DNA of 64,000 nt from contig JASLNU010000134.1 of NCBI GenBank assembly GCA_030745835.1, forward strand, positions 1-64,000. The letters are read 5' to 3'. The DNA is from GCA-2687515 sp002687515 (GTDB taxonomy: Bacteria; Pseudomonadota; Alphaproteobacteria; Rhodospirillales; UBA2165). The position numbers and the translations under genes were made by a program. The notes under the pieces were generated by a model. That model did no database searches. It saw only the letters and a program-made list of their open reading frames with translations, and was not told the DNA's origin. Shown here in pieces: positions 6,751 to 13,469 of the stretch; within the stretch, counting starts at the first letter, position 1; each line of letters starts with the position of its first letter.

Positions 6751-8283
6751 TTGATCTTTAGATTTGACGAGTACGCCCTGGATACGGACGGATATATTCT
6801 TGCCAAAGAAGGCGAGCCCGTTCCCCTTGAACCCCAGGTCTTCGGGCTTTTGCAATTCCTCGTTCAAAACCGGGACCGCGTGGTCAGCAAGGACGATCTG
6901 ATCGAGCATGTCTGGGACGGGCGCATCGTTTCCGACGCGGCGATCACATCGGCCGTCAATCTTGCCCGGCGCGCCGTTGATGATGACGGCAAGACGCAGG
7001 CCGTGATCAAAACCTTCCCCCGCAGGGGATTCCGTTTCGTGGCGGCAATCGCCGAAGACAGCAACGTGGTCGGTGCGCCGGCGCCCGTTTCAAGCGTTGA
7101 CAAGCCTTCCATCGCGGTCCTGCCGTTTGAAAATCTATCCGCCGATCCGGAGCAGGAGTATTTCAGTGACGGTGTGGCGGAAGACATCATCTCAGCCTTG
7201 AGCCATATGCGGCAATTCTTTGTCGTCGCCCGAAATTCTAGTTTTTTCTATAAAGGTCAATCTCCCGATATTCGTAAAGTGGCGGAAGAATTAGGGGCAC
7301 GCTACGTCCTTGAGGGAAGTATTAGAAAGGCTGGCAACAAAGTTCGTATCTCGGCTCAGTTGATCGACGGCGAAACCGGAAACCATTTGTGGGCGCAAAA
7401 ATATGACCGTGAACTGGAAGACATTTTCGCCGTTCAGGACGAGATTACGCTATCCGTGGTTGGTGCCATTGAACCCGAACTTACGAGATCCGAAATCGAA
7501 CGGGCGCGCAGGAAACCAGCCAATGATCTAGGTGCCTGGGAACTGTACCAGCGTGGGCTGTGGCACTACTTTCGCATCACCAAAGACGACTACGAAAAAG
7601 CCATCGAATTATTTTCCAAGGCAATCGAGTTGGATCCGAATTTTATCTACCCGCACGTCGGTTTGGCCGAATGCTATTCTTGGGGGATGTATTATGGCTT
7701 TATCGAGTATGATCGAGAGTATGGCCGAACCCTCGCGCGCAGAGCCGTTGAATTGGCGCCCGAGGTCGCGCAAGCGCACGTCACTCTCGGATTTAGTCAT
7801 TACCATGACAAGGACCACGTGGCCGCAATTGCCGAATACAACGTGGCGATCCAGCTTAATCCAAGCGCCGCTCAAACCTATGGCTGGTTGGGATTCTCGC
7901 AGTCTCTGTCGGGTTCGCCGGAAGACGGATTGGAAAACCTTCGTTTGGCCATAAAATTAAGCCCCCGTGACACTCTCGCGGCGGTCTTCTTTTCCGGCAT
8001 GGCGATTACACTGATATTCCTGGAACGCCATGAGGAGAGCGTCGAATGGGCTCAAAAAACCCTGCAACATCCTCATTTTCCGTGGCAGGTCCGGGCGCAT
8101 TTGACATCGGCCTTGGCGCACCTGGGTCGTGATCGCGAAGCCAAATCGTCGCTGGCCGGTCTCCTAGGCTTTAATCCGGATATTTCAATATCCGCCGTGA
8201 AGCAGATGTTTGCGACCACCGATGGTCCGCATCGCGATCATTATCTCGACGGCCTGCGCAAGGCCGGGTTGCCGGAGGGCTAA
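6751..8283 (+). CDS. Winged-helix / TolB-like / TPR regulatory protein
   Basis: A 510-residue protein in three parts. Residues 1-95 are an OmpR/CadC-type winged helix ending in IKTFPRRGFRFVA, its usual wing. Residues 117-235 are the TolB-like segment found in these regulators (KPSIAVLPFENLSADPEQEY, GARYVLEGSIRKAG, GNHLWAQKYDRE). Residues about 260-480 are TPR repeats (AIELFSKAIELDPNFIYPH, AIAEYNVAIQLNP). Such proteins are often annotated as adenylate-cyclase-like, but there is no cyclase domain here and no transmembrane helix. It probably binds DNA and senses through its TPR part. The start appears to be TTG at 6751, 12 nt after a GGGGGG run; the frame has no ATG near it. Confidence 0.85.
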   Translation: MIFRFDEYALDTDGYILAKEGEPVPLEPQVFGLLQFLVQNRDRVVSKDDLIEHVWDGRIVSDAAITSAVNLARRAVDDDGKTQAVIKTFPRRGFRFVAAIAEDSNVVGAPAPVSSVDKPSIAVLPFENLSADPEQEYFSDGVAEDIISALSHMRQFFVVARNSSFFYKGQSPDIRKVAEELGARYVLEGSIRKAGNKVRISAQLIDGETGNHLWAQKYDRELEDIFAVQDEITLSVVGAIEPELTRSEIERARRKPANDLGAWELYQRGLWHYFRITKDDYEKAIELFSKAIELDPNFIYPHVGLAECYSWGMYYGFIEYDREYGRTLARRAVELAPEVAQAHVTLGFSHYHDKDHVAAIAEYNVAIQLNPSAAQTYGWLGFSQSLSGSPEDGLENLRLAIKLSPRDTLAAVFFSGMAITLIFLERHEESVEWAQKTLQHPHFPWQVRAHLTSALAHLGRDREAKSSLAGLLGFNPDISISAVKQMFATTDGPHRDHYLDGLRKAGLPEG

Positions 8284-8386
8284 TGTCCGGAATTGGTGCG
8301 GTGGACAACTCCCACCCGACGGCATTGTACTGTTTCAAAATGGCGTGCCGTTCCCTCAGTCTCGATGTCCCCTCCTGACTAAATCT

Positions 8387-9097
8387 CTATTTCTTCGATT
8401 TCTTCGATTTCCTCGATTTTTTTGATTTTTTTGATTTTTTCGGACGTTGCGGCTTTGCAAACGGCAATTGAATGGCTGTTTCGATCTCCTGAATCAGCGG
8501 CAACCATTCCATCTGACGTTCAATCATTGATTTTGTTTCTAAATCGAAAACTGTCAAACCCAGGGCGGCAAGTTGCGGGTAGACACTTCGCTCACTTATT
8601 TGGTGATTTGCCGGATGACCCAGATCACTCAAATTTTCCGTCAATCTACGGCCGGCGAGAGAATTTGCTCGGTATCTATTGCCGATCAGCAAAACCTTTT
8701 TTCGCCTTTTGCGAATTTTTTTTATGTCTTCCAAATCCCGTAGAAAGAGTTTTGTCGCGTATTCATCAAAGACGGAAGGCAGGATCGGAACGACAATGAT
8801 GTCGGCTTCCTCGGCGACTTCACGCACACGCTTGCTTTTCAATGAAGCAGGGCAGTCAATGACGACGCGCTGAACGCCTTTTGGAACCGCGCCGAATGAC
8901 TTGCGCCAATCCGCCAATTCGATTTTTACCGCTTCCTTTGGGCGCAGTTTAATCCAATGGGTCGCGCCACGATAACGATCCCAATCTGCAAGCGCGGTCT
9001 TTAGCCCAGAACTAGACAAGGCCGCCGCCAAATGAGTTGCGACGGTGGTTTTACCGCAACCACCTTTCACATTTATCACACAAATCGTTGACGCCAT
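8387..9097 (-). CDS. ParA/MinD-type ATPase with Lys/Ser-rich tail
   Basis: A 236-residue single-domain ParA ATPase. The deviant Walker A motif KGGCGKTT is at residues 11-18, with the signature lysine needed for dimer formation; a Walker A-prime-like DWDRYRGA is near 38-45 and VVIDCPAS is the Walker B segment near 78. ParA enzymes position DNA or protein cargo by moving over the nucleoid. The last 18 residues are PKKSKKSKKSRKSKKSKK, encoded by imperfect 9-bp repeats, a basic tail that could bind DNA or polyphosphate. No ParB or parS site is nearby. The gene lies 6 nt downstream of the CHAD gene on the same strand, so the two are almost certainly co-transcribed. A helix-turn-helix typical of plasmid ParA is absent. 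Confidence 0.88.
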   Translation of the reverse strand: MASTICVINVKGGCGKTTVATHLAAALSSSGLKTALADWDRYRGATHWIKLRPKEAVKIELADWRKSFGAVPKGVQRVVIDCPASLKSKRVREVAEEADIIVVPILPSVFDEYATKLFLRDLEDIKKIRKRRKKVLLIGNRYRANSLAGRRLTENLSDLGHPANHQISERSVYPQLAALGLTVFDLETKSMIERQMEWLPLIQEIETAIQLPFAKPQRPKKSKKSKKSRKSKKSKK

Positions 9098-9103
9098 CAG
9101 CTT

Positions 9104-10075
9104 TTAGCTCCAAATGTCCTCGGCAGTTTTACTGAATTTATGCCAGGACGGCAAAAGCTCCGCCACGGCAGCATCGGCGCTAGCCGCCCCCCATCCGATA
9201 CAAAATGCGGAAGCTTCTTTAAACTCGGACGCTTTTCGGCGATCCAAATTTTCCGCCACATCATGCAAAAACCGGCTGATACTGTTGAGGTCGTTTATTT
9301 TTCCGAGGGTTTGCTGCAAGCGAGACAGGCTCTTTGTGTATTTCCGGCTTTGTTTGCCGCCGACGATACTCAGAAGCGGCTCGCTGGCATAACGGATTTT
9401 TTTGGTCATTATTCTTAGTCGGTGCCAGTCGTCCAGGTTTCCGTTTTCGGCGCGGCCACCCAATTTCAGAAGTTTTAAATTCATATCCGCCAAGCGGCTC
9501 TCGGCAAATGTACCGATCGACCTTTGGCGTATGAGCTGATCAATTGGGCGCTCGAAACGAAACCACTGATCGCTGTCAATCCAGGCATTCATATCGACGA
9601 TAAACCGTTCGAACCGCGTGCTTTCGAGCGTTTTTTTTACAGCTTCATATTTTTTCTGTCGATAGTCGGTTATTTCTTCGCGAAGCATCGCTTCATAGGA
9701 AGACGGCAAACCCAACTTCAAAATTGCCTCTAAAGTTTCATCAAGAAACACATCTGCATCGCGAATAGGACCGAGGTCATCAAAAATCAACTTCATCTGC
9801 ATCGTCAGCCCGGCCGGGCGTTTCAAATCAAGGATCGGCGAAAATGCAGACATGCCGGCGCGGAATCGCCTTAGGCCAACGCGCAACTGGTGAACTGATT
9901 CAATATGTCCGGTTTGCAAATAAACTGGAAGATTTGCCATCGCGTGTTGGAACGAAGATTGAAATATTTTTCGGATAGCTTCGGAAATATTTGTTTCAGC
10001 GGGAATCGAAATTTCTGACGCAAAAACCGGCTCTGGGCATTCACCAGAGATCGGGCGATGTCCGCAGACTTGCAT
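9104..10075 (-). CDS. CHAD domain protein
   Basis: CHAD (conserved histidine alpha-helical domain) across about residues 30-310 of 323. Both helical halves show the signature: ESVHQLRVGLRRFRAG and DDWHRLRIMTKKIRYA, where the histidines and arginines form a basic surface that binds polyphosphate in characterised members. There is no CYTH domain, which often accompanies CHAD. Known CHAD proteins locate to polyphosphate granules. The gene is first of a two-gene operon with the ParA-type ATPase, which suggests that it is the cargo adaptor for that ATPase. ATG 10075 has no strong ribosome site, so the start may be a little downstream. Confidence 0.88.
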   Translation of the reverse strand: MQVCGHRPISGECPEPVFASEISIPAETNISEAIRKIFQSSFQHAMANLPVYLQTGHIESVHQLRVGLRRFRAGMSAFSPILDLKRPAGLTMQMKLIFDDLGPIRDADVFLDETLEAILKLGLPSSYEAMLREEITDYRQKKYEAVKKTLESTRFERFIVDMNAWIDSDQWFRFERPIDQLIRQRSIGTFAESRLADMNLKLLKLGGRAENGNLDDWHRLRIMTKKIRYASEPLLSIVGGKQSRKYTKSLSRLQQTLGKINDLNSISRFLHDVAENLDRRKASEFKEASAFCIGWGAASADAAVAELLPSWHKFSKTAEDIWS

Positions 10076-10328
10076 GGATCGGTTCCCGTAAGTTTGGCCG
10101 GCACAAGACCATCTAAAATGATGCCCGTGTCAACCGTCTATGACTTGCGTCAACCTGCAAGCGCATTGTCCGACCAAATCAAGTATCTAAATGAAGATTG
10201 ACCGTTTGCCGGCCTGTTGACTCAAAAAAAGGCCGCCGGCGTGGCCGGGCTAACGGCAGGCGTCTTTCCAAGTCATGCCCGATCTGATTAATTGATTGCC
10301 GCCAGCACGGTTGCAACAGGAGGGGGAT

Positions 10329-11516
10329 ATGAGCGATCCGTTTATTGTCAATGAATTTCAGGAAGCGATCCTGGATACGGTGCGTCGCTTTACCGAAGAG
10401 GTGGTGGTCCCGGTGGCCGCCGATCTCGACCGCAACACCGACCCGGAAGACAGCTTTTCCTGGGACATCGTGGAAAAGGCCGACGCCGCCGGCATCCGCA
10501 CCATGACGCTCGCGGAAAAATGGGGCGGCATCGGCGCCGATTCGGTGACCACCGGCATGGTGGTGGAAGAATTGGCGAAGGGCGATATCGGTGTCTCGGT
10601 GATCATGACACAGACCCTGAAAATAGCGCAGATCCTTCAGGTCGCCCTGACCCAGGACCAGCAGGAGCGTTTTATCCCCGGCTTTCGTGATGATCCGCGC
10701 GGCCTGCTGGCGATCGGCATCACCGAGCCCGAAACCGCCTCCAACTATTTCGTTCCCGGCGACTGGTCATTTACGTCAAAGGCCGAAAAAACCGACGGCG
10801 GCTGGATCGTCAACGGCATGAAGCATTTCATTTCCAACGGCAACCGGGCCTGCGTCTACATGCTGTTCGTGCAGACCGAAAAGGGCAAGCCGCTGCAGGA
10901 AGGCAGCACCTGCTTCATCGTCAAGCGTGACACGCCCGGCTTCACCATCGGCCGCGTCCACGACAAGATGGGTGAGCGGCTGGCCAACAACGCCGAATTG
11001 ATATTCACCGATTGCTTCATTCCCGACGAAGATGTCATCGGCGAGCCCGGCAAGGGCTTCCAGGTGCTGGTGGATTTCCTGCCCGCTTCCAATGCCTACG
11101 CCGCCGCCACCGTCCTCGGCAACGCGCAGACCGCTTACGACCGCTCGGTCGAATGGGCGAAAACCCGCAATCAGGGCGGCAAGCTGCTGATCGAACATGA
11201 CGGCATCCGCTCGCAGCTTGCCGAAATGCACATGATGATCGACGTGGCGCGCACCTATATCCGGAAAGCCACCTGGATGGCCGATAACCGCGATAGCGTC
11301 GCCTGGGATCCGGCCCTCGGCGCATTGCCCAAGGTCTATGCCTCGCAAGCCGCCTGGCAGATCGCCACCTGGGCATCGGAAATCCACGGCGGGTCGGGCT
11401 TCATGAAGGACATCGGCATGGAAAAGCTGATGCGCGACGCCGCCGCCTTCCTGCATTCGGACGGCGTCAACCGGACGCTGCTGTTGAAGGCGGCCAATTC
11501 CATATTCAAGGATTGA
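10329..11516 (+). CDS. Acyl-CoA dehydrogenase
   Basis: A 395-residue flavoenzyme of the acyl-CoA dehydrogenase family: N-terminal helical domain, middle beta domain (residues about 120-230, with GITEPETASNY and GGWIVNGMKHFISNG) and C-terminal helical domain with IHGGSGFMKDIGMEKLMRDA. It should oxidise an acyl-CoA to the enoyl-CoA and pass electrons to ETF. ATG 10329 is chosen because GGAGGGGG lies just upstream (10319-10326). The stop is 4 nt before the zinc alcohol dehydrogenase, so the two form an operon. The substrate is not evident; the nearby acyl-CoA ligase and molybdenum enzyme operon suggests a cyclic or aromatic acid pathway, which is inference. Confidence 0.93.
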   Translation: MSDPFIVNEFQEAILDTVRRFTEEVVVPVAADLDRNTDPEDSFSWDIVEKADAAGIRTMTLAEKWGGIGADSVTTGMVVEELAKGDIGVSVIMTQTLKIAQILQVALTQDQQERFIPGFRDDPRGLLAIGITEPETASNYFVPGDWSFTSKAEKTDGGWIVNGMKHFISNGNRACVYMLFVQTEKGKPLQEGSTCFIVKRDTPGFTIGRVHDKMGERLANNAELIFTDCFIPDEDVIGEPGKGFQVLVDFLPASNAYAAATVLGNAQTAYDRSVEWAKTRNQGGKLLIEHDGIRSQLAEMHMMIDVARTYIRKATWMADNRDSVAWDPALGALPKVYASQAAWQIATWASEIHGGSGFMKDIGMEKLMRDAAAFLHSDGVNRTLLLKAANSIFKD

Positions 11517-11520
11517 GCCG

Positions 11521-12552
11521 ATGAAAGCCCTGGTCCTCGAGGAACAGAACACGCCGTTTGTGTTGAAAGAGGTGCCGGACCCGGTGGCCGGGCCGGGCGA
11601 AGCGGTGGCCAGGGTCCTGGCCTGCGGCGCCGGCCTGACCATCCAGCATTACAAGATCGGCCGCGCCAAGATCGAAACGCCGCGCATCATCGGCCACGAG
11701 ATCACCGCCGAGATCGTCGAGATCGGGCCCGGCGTGAGCAACGTCAAAATCGGCGATCCGGTGACCGCCTATTACTATTTGAATTGCGGCCATTGCCCGC
11801 GCTGCCTGGCCAACCAGGAACCCTTGTGCGAGAACCTGAAAGGCAATGTCGGCAAGGAATGCGACGGCGGCTATGCCGAATTCATTAAATTACCGGCGCA
11901 GAATTTCATGGTCCTGCCCGATGGCCTCGATTACAAGAACCACCCCGCCGAGGTCGGCGTCATCTCCGATGCCATCGCGACCCCGTTCAAGGTCAACAAG
12001 CGGACGCGGACCAAGCCCGGCGAAACGGTCGCCGTGTTCGGCGCCGGCGGCGGCCTCGGCATCCACCAGGTGATGCTGTCGGCCTGGGCCGGGGCGCGGG
12101 TGATCGCCGTCGACACGGTTTCGGAAAAGTTCGAGGCCTGCCGCCAGGCCGGCGCCTCGGAAGTGGTCGATGCGTCGGACGGAAAGGTTATCGAGGCATT
12201 GATGGATCTGACCGATGGAAACGGCGTCGATGTCGCCATCGATTACGTCTCCGCCGCGGTGACCTTGGAACAAGCCGTCGGCGGCCTCGGCGTCAGGGGC
12301 CGCATGGTGACCTTGGGCGGCTCCGGCCAGACCTTCGAAGCCGACGCCATGCAGATGCTGGTCAAGGAACTCGACCTCCTCGGCAGCCGCTATGTGAGCA
12401 AGTCCGAAATGTACCAGTCCCTGGAACTGGTGGCCCGCGGCGAAGTCTGGCCCCTGGTCTCGGATATCCGCGGCATGGACGAAGCCGAAACCATCCACGC
12501 ATTGGTCGAACAGGGCGCGGTGACGGGGCGGGCGGCGATACTTATAGGGTAA
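11521..12552 (+). CDS. Zinc-dependent alcohol dehydrogenase (MDR family)
   Basis: A 343-residue medium-chain dehydrogenase. The catalytic zinc region shows CGAGLTIQHYKIG and GHE; the structural zinc lobe shows NCGHCPRCLANQEPLCEN, with four cysteines; the Rossmann motif is FGAGGGLG. It should oxidise an alcohol or hydroxyacyl substrate with NAD(P). Co-transcription with the acyl-CoA dehydrogenase (4 nt apart) resembles pairs that process cyclic hydroxyacyl-CoA intermediates, but I cannot assign a substrate. It is followed directly by a copy of hairpin repeat C. Confidence 0.92.
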   Translation: MKALVLEEQNTPFVLKEVPDPVAGPGEAVARVLACGAGLTIQHYKIGRAKIETPRIIGHEITAEIVEIGPGVSNVKIGDPVTAYYYLNCGHCPRCLANQEPLCENLKGNVGKECDGGYAEFIKLPAQNFMVLPDGLDYKNHPAEVGVISDAIATPFKVNKRTRTKPGETVAVFGAGGGLGIHQVMLSAWAGARVIAVDTVSEKFEACRQAGASEVVDASDGKVIEALMDLTDGNGVDVAIDYVSAAVTLEQAVGGLGVRGRMVTLGGSGQTFEADAMQMLVKELDLLGSRYVSKSEMYQSLELVARGEVWPLVSDIRGMDEAETIHALVEQGAVTGRAAILIG

Positions 12553-12556
12553 GGGG

Positions 12557-12617
12557 GACGCAGCCCGGCTGGGGCTGGCATGGTCGGCCAGCCGGGCGTG
12601 AGCCACGCTCGGACATA
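12557..12617. repeat. Hairpin repeat family C, copy 1
   Basis: GACGCAGCCCGGCTGGGG ... GGCCAGCCGGGCGTG ... GCTCGGACAT. Arms CCCGGCTGG and CCAGCCGGG are perfect inverted repeats. Near-identical copies lie at 58536-58603 and 61071-61130. This copy begins 4 nt after the alcohol dehydrogenase stop, so it may act as a transcript end or REP-like mRNA-stabilising element. Confidence 0.8.
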
Positions 12618-12703
12618 TATTATGCACCCGTCGAACTTGCTCGGACCCAACGGCGACCACTCTGGAATATAACACTAATAAATTTCAAAATTAGAAATTC
12701 CAA

Positions 12704-12961
12704 ATGGATAATAAGCCAATGCATAAAATTGTCGAAATGTTGGAAAAACTACTAGGATTAAATAATAATTGGTATAATCCAACTCTAATTACTGGATTAA
12801 TTTCATTACTTATTCTTTATATATTAGATTTAGTTGATAAATTTTTACAAGATTATGGGGTATTTATTGTAATAATATTTGTTATTTTTGCATTTATATT
12901 TCATAATATTTTAATTTTATCTTATAAAATCATCAAATTGGCCCTAAAAAAGGGAAAGTAA
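12704..12961 (+). CDS. AT-rich small membrane protein, likely foreign
   Basis: An 85-residue protein with two transmembrane segments (about residues 28-46, ITGLISLLILYILDLVDKF, and 52-72, GVFIVIIFVIFAFIFHNIL) and a basic C terminus (KIIKLALKKGK). Codons are overwhelmingly A/T-ending in a window that is otherwise GC-rich, so the gene is likely recent foreign DNA. It has no clear ribosome site. No family is recognised; small two-helix basic proteins of this kind include phage, toxin and immunity proteins, but nothing here decides among them. Confidence 0.5.
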   Translation: MDNKPMHKIVEMLEKLLGLNNNWYNPTLITGLISLLILYILDLVDKFLQDYGVFIVIIFVIFAFIFHNILILSYKIIKLALKKGK

Positions 12962-13208
12962 CATGGTGAAATTAACGACCCAGATTGTCCGCTAATTAGG
13001 GATCGGTGCTGTCCCCAATTAGCGAGAGAGCACATCGCACACACGCGCATTTCCCCCTTGCGGAGTTCGTGCTTCGTTCTAAATAACAGACAGCGCTCTT
13101 GAACATTGTGAATAGGCGGATTTTATCCCACGCGCGGCGGTGCCGTGGTCGTGGCTGGTATCCGTATGCGCGCATCATCGGCCCAGTCTGGTTGGGGACA
13201 AGTATAAA

Positions 13209-13282
13209 GCGGTAGGAAGCGTTAGGAAGCGTTAGGAATAGTGATGAAACGGTATGGTCGATTTTCGGAAAAGTGTCGCATT
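13209..13282. repeat. Dispersed repeat family E, copy 1 (GGTAGGAA tandem units)
   Basis: Short tandem units GCGGTAGGAA, GCGTTAGGAA, GCGTTAGGAA, then ACGGTATGGTCGATTT and AAAAGTGTCGCA. The reverse complement of 40042-40118 has the same order: AACGGTAGGAA, CGGTATGAAC units, CCGGTATGGTGGATTT and AAAAAGTGTCGCA. The two loci are thus homologous in inverted orientation, 27 kb apart. Confidence 0.65.
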
Positions 13283-13365
13283 TTAGAAAGATTGTAAGAA
13301 AAAAATCACCACAGAGACAGTGAGACGGTGAGAAGATTAAAGAAGGGGCAAGAAATGCGCGGCGC

Positions 13366-13444
13366 GGGCGGGTTTGAAACCCGCCCCTACGGATAAATTA
13401 AATCACCCACCAATTTCGTGTAGGGGCGGGTTTATAACCCGCCC
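13366..13444. repeat. Paired palindromes, repeat family D copy 1
   Basis: GGGCGGGTTTGAAACCCGCC at 13366-13385 is followed by CCTAC, 29 bp later by GTAGGGGCGGGTTTATAACC, then CGCCC. Each is a near-perfect palindrome and the two face each other through their CTAC/GTAG flanks. The same arrangement is at 61171-61250. Palindromes of the form GTAGGGGCGGGTTT-AAACCCGCCC are common in genomes of many phyla and are considered small non-autonomous elements. Confidence 0.85.
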
Positions 13445-13469
13445 TGATGCCTGGCCTGCCTCACGCCCC

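Larger units (their letters stand above)
12962..13469. other. Repeat-filled intergenic region
   Basis: No gene is seen. The region holds repeat family E (13209-13282) and the paired palindromes of family D (13366-13444). It also contains two copies of a short GGGGACA/TGTCCCC motif (about 13010-13020 and 13194-13202) in inverted orientation. It lies between an AT-rich foreign-looking gene and the end of the molybdenum enzyme operon. Confidence 0.6.

Noticed and set aside
8387..9097. Plasmid or chromosome partition locus
   Set aside because: No ParB gene or parS-like inverted repeat is nearby; the partner is a CHAD protein.
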